In this document: positions 8,285-15,927 of the stretch, one piece after another | Numbering within the stretch: position 1 is the stretch's first letter | Layout: every line of letters starts with the position of its first letter | From: an uncultured Streptococcus sp. | Lineage (GTDB): Bacteria; Bacillota; Bacilli; Lactobacillales; Streptococcaceae | Direction: 5' to 3' | NCBI GenBank assembly: GCA_916048115.1 | Contig: CAJZGQ010000007.1 | Location: forward strand, 1 to 19,059 | Length of the DNA: 19,059 nt | The notes under the pieces: generated by a model | Told to the model about the DNA's origin: nothing | The model's database searches: none | Seen by the model: the letters and a program-made list of their open reading frames with translations, nothing else | Made by a program: the position numbers and the translations under genes

Positions 8285-9580
8285 TTATACATCCTCCATA
8301 TCAAATGCGTGTAGTTTCTTGAAGGCAATCATAGAGATTGAGATCACGATCACAGAGATAATCAAGGTTACCGCTGCAGCCATTGAATATTGAGGAGAGG
8401 TATTGGTTGTCAACTTATAGATCCAAGAAATCAAGATATCTGTAGATCCAGCGTTTCCTCCGACAGAACCAGGTCCCCCATCGTTAAACAAGTAAATGAT
8501 GGAGAAGTTGTTGAAGTTGAAGGTATATTGACTAATCAAAGTTGGAGCTGCAACCGCCATAATCATTGGGAAAGTGATGTTGCGGAATTTTTGCCAACCA
8601 TTGGCACCATCAATATAAGCAGCTTCGTAAAGATCGTTTGGAATCGATTGAAGAATCCCCAAAGTCAAGACGTAGATATAAGGGAAACCAAGCCACCCTT
8701 GCATCATAATCAAAGCGATTTTTGTCCAAGTAGGATCTGTCTTCCAAGGAATCAAGACGCCATCTAAGAATGGGAAGATCTTCGCAAACAATGGGAGAAC
8801 TTGGGCGTTGATGGCACCGACACTATCGTTAAACATATTTGAGAAAGTTAGGATAGTGATGAAGGCAGGGACAGCCCAAGGAAGCAAGAATATAACCCCA
8901 AAGATTCGTTTTCCTTTTACGAATGGTTGGTTTGCCACGATGGCTGTCAAAATACCGAGTACAATTTGAAGGGTTGATGCTGCGAGAGCCCAAATCAAGG
9001 TCCAGCCAAGAACAGATGTAAAGGCTGAACGGAAGGTACTCAAGGTCCACATGTTAGTGAAGTTTTGGAACCCGATCCAATCCAACAAGGTTGTTGGTGC
9101 GGTATGTTTGAAGTCGTAGTTGGTAAAGGCGATCATCAAGGTAACCAAAACTGGGAAGATAATCGCAAAGGTCATAGCGATATAAGAAGGGATAATCAAA
9201 AGATAAGGGAATCCATTTTCATAGATCGCATGAACCATTTCTTTTCCAGTTTTTGGAACGGCAATACCATTGTTAATGCGTTTAGCAACTGTTCCTGCAT
9301 CCTTAATATTTAAGGCATAAAATAGGAAGTAAACAATGGTAATGATCAAGTGGAAGGCGCCACGAATCAAGATAAAGAGGGAATTATCTTGTCCACGGAC
9401 TGTTCCAAGTGTAACCAATTTCGCTAATTCTCCAGCTCCGATTCCAATGAAATAAACGAGAAAGAGAACGGTTACGGCAAGAAAAATATAGCCTTTGGTT
9501 TTTTGTTTGTTATAAATTTGCCCAAGACCCGGGATCAAAGAGAGCCACATAGCCTTTTTAGGATTTTGTTCTGTAGTCAT
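8285..9580 (-). CDS. malC: Maltodextrin ABC transporter permease MalC (MalF type)
   Basis: The 431-residue integral membrane subunit has an extra N-terminal region with two helices (about 30-50 and 70-90) before the core permease domain (~125-425), as in MalF. The EAA loop [11 protein letters not shown] is at 318-328. The short N-terminal [16 protein letters not shown] is typical of Gram-positive MalF homologues. GGAG precedes the ATG at good spacing. It follows malX by about 130 bp holding a strong hairpin, so it is likely made in smaller amounts than the binding protein. No ATP-binding subunit is encoded in the window; in streptococci MsmK usually fills that role for several sugar importers. 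Confidence 0.95.
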   Translation of the reverse strand: MTTEQNPKKAMWLSLIPGLGQIYNKQKTKGYIFLAVTVLFLVYFIGIGAGELAKLVTLGTVRGQDNSLFILIRGAFHLIITIVYFLFYALNIKDAGTVAKRINNGIAVPKTGKEMVHAIYENGFPYLLIIPSYIAMTFAIIFPVLVTLMIAFTNYDFKHTAPTTLLDWIGFQNFTNMWTLSTFRSAFTSVLGWTLIWALAASTLQIVLGILTAIVANQPFVKGKRIFGVIFLLPWAVPAFITILTFSNMFNDSVGAINAQVLPLFAKIFPFLDGVLIPWKTDPTWTKIALIMMQGWLGFPYIYVLTLGILQSIPNDLYEAAYIDGANGWQKFRNITFPMIMAVAAPTLISQYTFNFNNFSIIYLFNDGGPGSVGGNAGSTDILISWIYKLTTNTSPQYSMAAAVTLIISVIVISISMIAFKKLHAFDMEDV

Positions 9581-9661
9581 TCAAATCTCCTTATAATGTC
9601 CTTGCCAGAGAGCAAGAAGACAAGTTTGACAGTGATCTAGTATAGGGTTCATAATTGAACA

Positions 9662-9693
9662 TAAGAGGTTGGGACTTTGTCTCCAACCTCTTA
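9662..9693 (-). terminator. malX-malC intergenic hairpin (attenuator or stabiliser)
   Basis: TAAGAGGTTGG (9662-9672) pairs with CCAACCTCTTA (9683-9693), with GAC/GTC (9673-9675/9679-9681) extending the stem past a bulged T. It stands 19 bases after the malX stop on the minus strand. No T-run follows. The placement, between an abundant binding-protein gene and the permease genes, suggests partial termination or protection of malX mRNA from 3' decay. Confidence 0.65.
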
Positions 9694-9712
9694 CTCAAAC
9701 CTAAAAACTGTC

Positions 9713-10969
9713 TTATTTGCTACCGAATTTTTGTTCGATGGTTTCTTTAATCAATTTCACTGCATCATCAGCAGATGCTTTTGCAGATTTTTTACCACTT
9801 ACAGCATCGAAAAGCATAGTAGCAGCTGGATCCCAAACAGCACTCATTTCAGAGATGTTTGGCATTGGCTTAGCGCTCTTGAACTGATCAACAACGGCAG
9901 TTGTCAATTCATCGTTTTTACCAACCGCATATTTACGAGCTTCTGTGTTGGCAGGAACTTCATTTGTCTTGTCAAACAAAGCTTTTTGTTGGTCAGTGCT
10001 TGTCAAGAAGTCAATGAATTTTTGAGCGCCATCAAGGTTTTTCGCACCTGCAGGGATAACCCAAGCTTTACCACCACCAAAGGCAGAATATTGTTTTCCG
10101 TTTGGAAGAGTTGGAATAGTTGCAACACCGTAGTTTACCTTAGCTTCTTTCAATGAAGCAGCTTTCCAAGGACCATCGATGATAGCAGCTGTTTTACCTT
10201 CTTGGAATTGTGTTTGGATGAAGTTAGCAGCACCTTTTGTATCTTGCAAACCTTTAGGCCATTTAGCATACCAAGTTTTCGCATATTCGATACCGTCGAT
10301 AGAACCTTGGTTGTTCAAACCAATATCTTTAGGATCTGTACCATCTTTACCAAATACATAACCACCATTACCTGAAAGCAAACCGTAAGCATAGTAGAAG
10401 TTTGTCCAGTCAGCTAAGAAAGCAGTAGTTTTACCAGGTTCGCTAGCAAAATCGTACTTGCTGTCTTTTGCAAGATTTTCAAGGTCAGCAAATGTTTTTG
10501 GAGCTTCGCTTACAAGATTTTTGTTATAGTAGAGAACCAAAGTTTCGATGACGGCGGGTGCACCGTAAACTTTACCACCGTTTGTGACAAGTGCCTCAGT
10601 TGTTTTATCGGTGTGGCTATCTTTGTTCAATGTCACTTCAGCCAATTGACCATCGTTACCGAGACCACCTACACGGTCGTATGGTGCCATCATAACGTCT
10701 GGAGCTTTTTTAGATTGGTTATCAAGAGAAAGGTTATCCAATCCACCAAGGGCATCACCAGTTTTGATTTTAACTTTTACGCCACTTTCTTTTTCAAAAG
10801 CTTTTGCAGCTTCTTCAACATAAGATTTGTAGCCTTTGTCTACATAGACGTTGATTTCTTTACTTGCCTCAGAAGAACCTGATGAGCTATTGCTACAAGC
10901 AGCAAGTAAGAAGCCGGCAAAACCAACTGTACCAAGTACAGCAGCACTACGTAAAATTGTACGTTTCAT
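9713..10969 (-). CDS. malX: Maltodextrin-binding lipoprotein MalX
   Basis: This 418-residue extracellular solute-binding protein (SBP_bac_1 type) delivers maltose and maltodextrins to MalC/MalD. The lipoprotein signal has K2 and R3, a hydrophobic stretch, and lipobox LAAC ending at C25, followed by a Ser/Gly-rich linker. The mature domain (EINVYVDKGY onward) matches the MalE fold. Sugar-binding features of the family, such as the IIDGPW segment, are present. AGGAGGA lies eight bases before the ATG. It is the first gene of the minus-strand transcript, driven by the promoter at 11047-11075. Confidence 0.96.
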   Translation of the reverse strand: MKRTILRSAAVLGTVGFAGFLLAACSNSSSGSSEASKEINVYVDKGYKSYVEEAAKAFEKESGVKVKIKTGDALGGLDNLSLDNQSKKAPDVMMAPYDRVGGLGNDGQLAEVTLNKDSHTDKTTEALVTNGGKVYGAPAVIETLVLYYNKNLVSEAPKTFADLENLAKDSKYDFASEPGKTTAFLADWTNFYYAYGLLSGNGGYVFGKDGTDPKDIGLNNQGSIDGIEYAKTWYAKWPKGLQDTKGAANFIQTQFQEGKTAAIIDGPWKAASLKEAKVNYGVATIPTLPNGKQYSAFGGGKAWVIPAGAKNLDGAQKFIDFLTSTDQQKALFDKTNEVPANTEARKYAVGKNDELTTAVVDQFKSAKPMPNISEMSAVWDPAATMLFDAVSGKKSAKASADDAVKLIKETIEQKFGSK

Positions 10970-11021
10970 GATTTATTCCTCCTAAAGAATAAAAAAAGTT
11001 AATAATTAGAAACCGTTTTAG

Positions 11022-11035
11022 ACAAACGTTTTCCT
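11022..11035. promoter_or_regulatory. Third LacI-type operator, downstream of the malX promoter
   Basis: ACAAACGTTTTCCT matches the 14-bp operator found at the two promoters at 11 of 14 positions and keeps the AAACGTTTT core. It lies just inside the malX transcript, where a bound repressor would act as a roadblock. A weaker look-alike, GAAACCGTTTT, sits next to it at about 11009-11019. Confidence 0.55.
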
Positions 11036-11046
11036 AAAACAACTTA

Positions 11047-11075
11047 AGTATATCACAAGGCGAAAACGTTTGCAA
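11047..11075 (-). promoter_or_regulatory. malX promoter
   Basis: On the minus strand the -35 is TTGCAA (11070-11075), followed by a 17-bp spacer and an extended -10 TGATATACT with TATACT at 11047-11052. Transcription should start near 11040, giving a leader of about 70 bases. The operator at 11060-11073 covers the -35 and spacer. Confidence 0.85.
11060..11073 (-). promoter_or_regulatory. Operator over the malX promoter (MalR, possibly also CcpA)
   Basis: On the minus strand it reads GCAAACGTTTTCGC, identical over 14 bp to the operator at the malQ promoter. The centre ACGT dyad is typical of LacI-family operators. It overlaps the -35 hexamer and spacer, so binding should block polymerase. With its flanking T it also fits the catabolite-response consensus closely, so CcpA could use the same site. 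Which protein binds is inference. Confidence 0.8.
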
Positions 11076-11221
11076 GTGGTTTTAAACAATTTTTTAAAAA
11101 ATATTTTAATTCCGAACTTTCTCCTATAAAATAGATTATTTTGTTGACATTAGCTAAAGGAAAGAATACACTAGAGGTGAGGGCGTTCTGAAAAAAAGTT
11201 AAAAAGTTTTTAAGAAACCCC

Positions 11222-11250
11222 TTGCAGAAAATATGGAAAAAGTTTATAAT
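11222..11250 (+). promoter_or_regulatory. malQP promoter
   Basis: TTGCAG (11222-11227) and a perfect TATAAT (11245-11250) are separated by 17 bp. Transcription should start near 11257, directly before or inside the operator at 11261-11274. The leader before malQ is about 155 bases. Confidence 0.88.
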
Positions 11251-11260
11251 GGCATGGTAC

Positions 11261-11274
11261 GCAAACGTTTTCGC
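11261..11274 (+). promoter_or_regulatory. Operator at the malQP transcription start
   Basis: GCAAACGTTTTCGC, identical to the operator over the malX promoter and in the same orientation relative to its own promoter. It covers the expected +1 to +18 region. Here a repressor would block initiation or clearance. Its right half also pairs with TTGCG at 11280-11284, so the 5' end of the message may form a small hairpin. Confidence 0.8.
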
Positions 11275-11284
11275 AAAAATTGCG

Positions 11285-11414
11285 TAAACTGAGTTGCGCC
11301 TGTTCGATTTTAACAAAGAGTAGAGCCGCTTGAGAGCTGGATACGACTCTGCAACGATACCCATACCGTGCACCGAATCGCAGGCTTCAAAGAAATAAAA
11401 AGAGGTGGTAACCC
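11285..11414 (+). other. Long structured 5' leader of malQP
   Basis: GCCTG (11298-11302) and CGATT (11305-11309) pair with AATCG and CAGGC (11376-11385), a 10-bp stem with a 2-nt bulge that closes a domain of about 65 bases. Inside, AGAGT (11318-11322) can pair with ACTCT (11346-11350), and GTTGC (11293-11297) with GCAAC (11351-11355) as an alternative. The stretch AACAAAGAGTAGA, then GAGAGCTGG, recalls stem I of T-box leaders, and GGTGGTAACC just before the ATG recalls the T-box sequence. There is no terminator and no specifier I can assign, so the similarity may be accidental. GAGGTGG (11402-11408) serves as ribosome site. Confidence 0.45.
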
Positions 11415-12944
11415 ATGAAAAAACGTCAAAGTGGTGTTTTGATGCACATTTCTTCCCTTCCTGGACAATACGGAATCGGATCATTCGGTCAATCAGCATA
11501 TGATTTTGTTGATTTCCTCGTTCGGACCAAGCAACGTTACTGGCAAATCTTGCCGCTTGGTACAACTAGTTATGGAGATTCTCCATACCAATCTTTCTCA
11601 GCTTTTGCTGGGAACACTCATTTTATTGATTTCGATCTTTTGATTGAACGAGGTTTGTTGACAGAAGCAGATCTTAAAGGAGTGGACTTTGGTCAAGATC
11701 CTACTCAAGTGGATTATGCAAAGGTTTTCGAACAACGTCGTCCGCTACTTGAAAAAGCCGTTGCGAACTTCTTGAAATCAGGTGATCAAAAAGAATTCCA
11801 AGCCTTTTGCGAAGCCAATGCTTCTTGGTTGGAACTATTTGCAGAATACATGGCTATCAAAGAACACTTTGATTTAAAAGCTTGGACAGAATGGCCAGAT
11901 GCAGCTATTCGTGCACGTGAACCAAAAGCTTTGGCTCAATACCGTGAAAAATTGGCGGATCAATTGACTTACCATCGTGTGACTCAATTCTTCTTCTTCC
12001 AACAATGGTTGGCCTTGAAAGCTTATGCCAATGACCATCACATTGAAATCGTCGGAGATATGCCAATCTATGTAGCGGAAGATTCAAGTGACATGTGGGC
12101 GAACCCTCATCTCTTCAAAACAGATAAAAACGGGAAAGCGACTTGCATCGCAGGATGCCCGCCAGATGAATTCTCAGCAACTGGTCAACTTTGGGGGAAC
12201 CCAATCTATGACTGGGAAGCAATGGACAAAGATGGCTACCAATGGTGGATTGAACGCTTGCGTGAAAGCTTCAAGATCTACGACATCGTGCGGATCGACC
12301 ACTTCCGTGGTTTTGAGTCTTACTGGGAAATCCCTGCTGGATCAGATACAGCAGCACCAGGTAAATGGGTTAAAGGTCCTGGCTACAAACTCTTTGCAGC
12401 TGTGAAGGAAGAGCTCGGTGATTTGAACATCATCGCTGAGGACCTTGGCTTTATGACAGATGAAGTCATCGAACTTCGTGAAAGCACTGGCTTCCCAGGA
12501 ATGAAGATTCTTCAATTTGCCTTCAATCCGGACGATGAAAGTATCGATAGCCCTCACTTGGCACCAAACAATTCTGTGATGTATACAGGAACACATGATA
12601 ACAACACAGTTCTTGGATGGTACCGCAATGAAATCGACGATCCAACTCGTGAGTACCTTGCCCGTTATACTAACCGGAAAGAGTACGAATCTGTACCGCA
12701 TGCGATGCTTCGTACAGTCTTTGCTTCCGTCAGCTTCATGGCGATTGCTACTATGCAAGACTTGCTCGAATTGGATGGTTCAGCTCGGATGAACTTCCCA
12801 TCTACTCTCGGTGGTAACTGGTCATGGCGGATGACAGAGGATCAATTGACTCCAGCTGTCGAGCAAGAATTGCTTGATTTCACTACGATCTATCGTCGTG
12901 AAAATAAAGACTTGAAAAAAGAAGTTAAGAAAGCAGAAAAATAA
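11415..12944 (+). CDS. malQ: 4-alpha-glucanotransferase (amylomaltase)
   Basis: The 509-residue GH77 enzyme disproportionates maltodextrins in the cytosol, making longer chains for the phosphorylase and releasing glucose. Called malM in some streptococcal literature. The N-terminus has the conserved SSLPGQYGIGSFG and the ILPLGTTSYGDSPYQSFSAF segment. Catalytic residues by family motifs are nucleophile D295 (RIDHFRGF), acid/base E342 (IIAEDLG) and D395 (THDN). The length is normal. It leads the malQP operon; malP starts 43 bp later. Control is through the operator at its transcription start. Confidence 0.97.
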   Translation: MKKRQSGVLMHISSLPGQYGIGSFGQSAYDFVDFLVRTKQRYWQILPLGTTSYGDSPYQSFSAFAGNTHFIDFDLLIERGLLTEADLKGVDFGQDPTQVDYAKVFEQRRPLLEKAVANFLKSGDQKEFQAFCEANASWLELFAEYMAIKEHFDLKAWTEWPDAAIRAREPKALAQYREKLADQLTYHRVTQFFFFQQWLALKAYANDHHIEIVGDMPIYVAEDSSDMWANPHLFKTDKNGKATCIAGCPPDEFSATGQLWGNPIYDWEAMDKDGYQWWIERLRESFKIYDIVRIDHFRGFESYWEIPAGSDTAAPGKWVKGPGYKLFAAVKEELGDLNIIAEDLGFMTDEVIELRESTGFPGMKILQFAFNPDDESIDSPHLAPNNSVMYTGTHDNNTVLGWYRNEIDDPTREYLARYTNRKEYESVPHAMLRTVFASVSFMAIATMQDLLELDGSARMNFPSTLGGNWSWRMTEDQLTPAVEQELLDFTTIYRRENKDLKKEVKKAEK

Positions 12945-12987
12945 TCTTTCCCTATTAAAATTGTTGAAACAAAGGAGACTTTAAAAC

Positions 12988-15246
12988 ATGGAATCATTAC
13001 AAAAATATGTGATTGATCATCACCAAAAAACAATTGCAGAATGTTCAAATGAAGAATTGTACATTGCTTTGCTTAATTACACCAAGCAAGCAAGCGCTCA
13101 AAAGAAATTAAATACTGGTAAGAAAAAAGTTTACTATATCTCAGCTGAGTTCTTGATCGGTAAACTCTTGTCTAACAACTTGATCAACTTGGGTCTTTAC
13201 GACGATGTTAAAAAAGAATTGTCAGATGCTGGTAAAGACTTGATCGAAGTAGAAGAAGTGGAATTGGAACCATCACTTGGTAACGGTGGTTTGGGACGTT
13301 TGGCGGCCTGCTTTATCGACTCTATCTCAAGCCTTGGTTTGACAGGGGATGGGGTTGGTTTGAACTACCACTTTGGTTTGTTCCAACAAGTCCTTAAAAA
13401 CAACCAACAAGAAACGATTCCAAACGCATGGTTGACTGACCAAAGCTGGCTCGTTCGTTCAAGCCGTAGCTATCAAGTGCCATTTGCACACTTCACATTG
13501 ACTTCTACCCTTTATGATATCGATGTCCCTGGTTACAAGATTGATACCAAGAACCGTTTGCGTTTGTTCGACTTGGATTCAGTTGATTCATCTATTATTG
13601 AAGATGGTATTAACTTTGACAAGACAGATATCGCTCGTAACTTGACCCTCTTCTTGTACCCAGATGATAGTAACCGTCAAGGGGAATTGCTCCGTATCTT
13701 CCAACAATACTTCATGGTATCAAATGGTGCACAATTGATCATCGACGAAGCCATCGAAAAAGGAAGCAACTTGCATGACCTTGCTGACTATGCTGTTGTC
13801 CAAATCAACGATACTCACCCATCAATGGTCATCCCTGAATTGATCCGTCTTTTGACAGAACGTGGTATTGGAATGGATGAAGCTATCTCTATCGTTCGTA
13901 GCATGACGGCCTACACTAACCACACAATCCTTGCAGAAGCCCTTGAAAAATGGCCACTTGAATTCTTGCAAGAAGTGGTTCCTCACTTGGTTCCAATCAT
14001 TGAAGAATTGGACCGCCGTGTTCGCGCTGAATACAAAGATCCAGCTGTTCAAATCATCGATGAGAATGATCGCGTACACATGGCACACATGGATATCCAC
14101 TATGGATTTAGCGTAAACGGGGTAGCAGCACTTCACACAGAAATCTTGAAGAATTCTGAGTTGAAAGCCTTTTACGACATTTACCCTGAAAAATTCAACA
14201 ACAAAACAAACGGTATCACTTTCCGTCGTTGGCTCATGCATGCTAACCCAACCTTGTCACACTACTTGGATGATATCCTCGGACGTGACTGGCACCATGA
14301 CGCATCTAAATTGGAAGACCTTCTTTCTTATGAAGATAAAGATGCAGTCAAAGCAAAATTGGAAAACATCAAGTCTCACAACAAACGCAAATTGGCTCGT
14401 TTCTTGAAAGACCATCAAGGTGTGGAAATCAATCCAAATTCTATCTTTGATACCCAAATCAAACGTCTTCACGAATACAAACGTCAACAAATGAACGCTT
14501 TGTATGTAATCCACAAATACTTGGACATCAAAGCTGGAAATATCCCTGCTCGTCCAATCACTGTTCTCTTTGGTGGTAAAGCAGCTCCTGCCTACACCAT
14601 TGCACAAGATATCATCCACTTGATCCTTTGCTTGACAGAAGTGATTGCAAACGATCCAGCGGTAGCTCCACACTTGCAAGTTGTTATGGTAGAAAACTAC
14701 AACGTAACTGCTGCAAGCTACTTGATCCCAGCTAGCGATATTTCTGAGCAAATCTCTCTTGCTTCGAAAGAAGCTTCAGGTACTGGTAACATGAAATTCA
14801 TGTTGAATGGTGCATTGACACTTGGTACGATGGATGGAGCCAACGTGGAAATCGCTGAATTGGTTGGACGTGACAACATCTACATCTTCGGTGAAGATTC
14901 AGAAACTGTTATCGATCTTTATGCCAAATCAGCATACAAATCAGCAGATTTCTATGAACGTGAAGCCATCAAACCATTGGTAGACTTCATCGTCAGCGAT
15001 GCCGTTCTTGCAGTTGGGAACAAAGAACGCTTGACTCGTCTTCACAATGAATTGATCAACAAAGACTGGTTCATGACTCTTCTTGACTTGGAAGACTACA
15101 TTGTAACCAAAGAACGCATGTTGGCTGACTACGAAGACCGTGATGCATGGTTGGATCAAGTCATCGTTAACATTGCGAAAGCAGGATTCTTCTCATCTGA
15201 CCGTACGATCGCTCAGTACAACGAAGATATCTGGCACTTAAACTAA
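12988..15246 (+). CDS. malP: Maltodextrin/glycogen phosphorylase
   Basis: The 752-residue GT35 enzyme cleaves alpha-1,4 glucan chains with phosphate to glucose-1-phosphate, using pyridoxal phosphate. The N-terminal glucan phosphorylase block [19 protein letters not shown] starts near residue 93. The cofactor lysine is K603 in [14 protein letters not shown]. The [13 protein letters not shown] motif, near residue 488, is also conserved. It lacks the long N-terminal regulatory extension of animal enzymes, as expected. AAAGGAG precedes the ATG. It is co-transcribed with malQ and ends at a strong terminator. Glucose-1-phosphate can go on to phosphoglucomutase encoded elsewhere. The name glgP is also used for such proteins; the locus favours malP. 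Confidence 0.97.
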   Translation: MESLQKYVIDHHQKTIAECSNEELYIALLNYTKQASAQKKLNTGKKKVYYISAEFLIGKLLSNNLINLGLYDDVKKELSDAGKDLIEVEEVELEPSLGNGGLGRLAACFIDSISSLGLTGDGVGLNYHFGLFQQVLKNNQQETIPNAWLTDQSWLVRSSRSYQVPFAHFTLTSTLYDIDVPGYKIDTKNRLRLFDLDSVDSSIIEDGINFDKTDIARNLTLFLYPDDSNRQGELLRIFQQYFMVSNGAQLIIDEAIEKGSNLHDLADYAVVQINDTHPSMVIPELIRLLTERGIGMDEAISIVRSMTAYTNHTILAEALEKWPLEFLQEVVPHLVPIIEELDRRVRAEYKDPAVQIIDENDRVHMAHMDIHYGFSVNGVAALHTEILKNSELKAFYDIYPEKFNNKTNGITFRRWLMHANPTLSHYLDDILGRDWHHDASKLEDLLSYEDKDAVKAKLENIKSHNKRKLARFLKDHQGVEINPNSIFDTQIKRLHEYKRQQMNALYVIHKYLDIKAGNIPARPITVLFGGKAAPAYTIAQDIIHLILCLTEVIANDPAVAPHLQVVMVENYNVTAASYLIPASDISEQISLASKEASGTGNMKFMLNGALTLGTMDGANVEIAELVGRDNIYIFGEDSETVIDLYAKSAYKSADFYEREAIKPLVDFIVSDAVLAVGNKERLTRLHNELINKDWFMTLLDLEDYIVTKERMLADYEDRDAWLDQVIVNIAKAGFFSSDRTIAQYNEDIWHLN

Positions 15247-15258
15247 TTACTAGTTATT

Positions 15259-15291
15259 AGACCAAGGTTCTTAGGACCCTGGTCTTTTTTT
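15259..15291 (+). terminator. malQP terminator
   Basis: AGACCAAGGT (15259-15268) pairs with ACCCTGGTCT (15276-15285) with one mismatch, followed by a run of seven T. It starts 12 bases after the malP stop. Confidence 0.93.
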
Positions 15292-15629
15292 ATAGAATTG
15301 GGGGAGGAAATTGGAAAGGACTAGAGATTGGGAGGAGCGTAGCTACAGATGGTGCATGAGTGTGGGAGGAGATTTTCTTTCAATTTGCCCTTGATTTTCA
15401 TGTTGCTTTCTGAGACAAAGTGAAGGGGACATCGAAAAAAAACGATGTGCTCGTTTTTCGAAATAAAAGGGAATAACCGCCCTCAAAAAATAGCTCTAAC
15501 TAAGGTCTAGGTAAGGGGTTTCAAGCAATGGATGATTCCTTAAAATTTGTTGTTTTTTTGAATTTTTCCGATATGGCGGGGAAAATATTACATAATTTTT
15601 CATTTCAAACTTCAAATCTAATCTATTGG
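15292..15629. other. Gene-free stretch after malP
   Basis: No coding sequence with a ribosome site is seen on either strand. The left part is purine-rich and repeats GGGAGGA three times (15302-15308, 15330-15336, 15364-15370). A perfect 8-bp hairpin, AAAAACGA-TGTGC-TCGTTTTT (15438-15458), could terminate transcripts in either direction. From about 15540 the base composition becomes strongly AT-rich. It may hold remains of a decayed gene, but I cannot identify any. Confidence 0.4.
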
Positions 15630-15723
15630 TATAAAAAGATACTTCCCCTTAAAAAGCCTTTCGGTGAAATTTATAAAAAGAGAAAGTGGCTTGAAAACCT
15701 TTGAAAATAAAGGTTTTTTCAAG
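15627..15723 (+). ncRNA. Candidate small RNA: extended -10 to orphan terminator
   Basis: TGGTATAAA (15627-15635) is a possible extended -10. About 60 bases later lies a hairpin, CTTGAAAACCTTT (15690-15702) pairing with AAAGG and TTTTTTCAAG (15709-15723) with a 2-nt bulge. Its inner stem AACCTTT/AAAGGTT is followed by T, as in an intrinsic terminator. No gene precedes it, and malP already has its own terminator. A transcript from ~15642 to ~15720 would be about 80 bases. The -35 is poor, so the promoter is uncertain; the terminator-like hairpin is the firmer part. Confidence 0.35.
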
Positions 15724-15760
15724 TCTATTTACATATATTTTCAACCAAAAGATGAAGAAG

Positions 15761-15786
15761 AACTTGAAAGTTTGGCGTTTCAAGTT
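15761..15786. repeat. Inverted repeat upstream of the adhesin promoter
   Basis: AACTTGAAA (15761-15769) and TTTCAAGTT (15778-15786) form a perfect 9-bp dyad around an 8-nt spacer, about 65 bp before the adhesin -10. The CTTGAAA/TTTCAAG words also occur in the preceding hairpin and near 15519. A regulator-binding site is possible. Confidence 0.5.
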
Positions 15787-15846
15787 GTTATATATTTAAA
15801 GTAAAATAAAAAATTAAATCGACAAATATTTAAAAATGGTTGATTG

Positions 15847-15855
15847 TGATACAAT
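15847..15855 (+). promoter_or_regulatory. Probable promoter of the adhesin gene
   Basis: TGATACAAT, with TACAAT at 15850-15855, is a good extended -10. The -35 position (15827-15832, TATTTA) is poor; TCGACA at 15819-15824 is a better hexamer but too far away. The leader would be about 65 bases, ending in AAAGGAGAG before the start. Confidence 0.55.
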
Positions 15856-15927
15856 AGAGATAACTGAAAGTAGCATATTTTTGCCTCTACAGTGAGATTT
15901 TTTTAAACAAAAAGGAGAGTTTTGAAA

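Noticed and set aside
8284..8328. Longer MalD start at 8328
   Set aside because: It would lie inside malC and has no ribosome site; ATG 8283 has GGAGG and couples to the malC stop.
9677..10156. 159-codon plus-strand frame opposite malX
   Set aside because: It is antisense to a clear MalX coding region, has no ribosome site and resembles no protein I know.
11053..11565. 170-codon minus-strand frame across the mal control region
   Set aside because: It runs over the malQ promoter, operators and the malQ 5' coding end in antisense, with Phe-rich low-quality sequence and no start signals.
15292..15927. BOX/RUP-type repeats, IS remnants or a CRISPR array
   Set aside because: No terminal inverted repeats, transposase fragments or regular repeat-spacer pattern could be seen.
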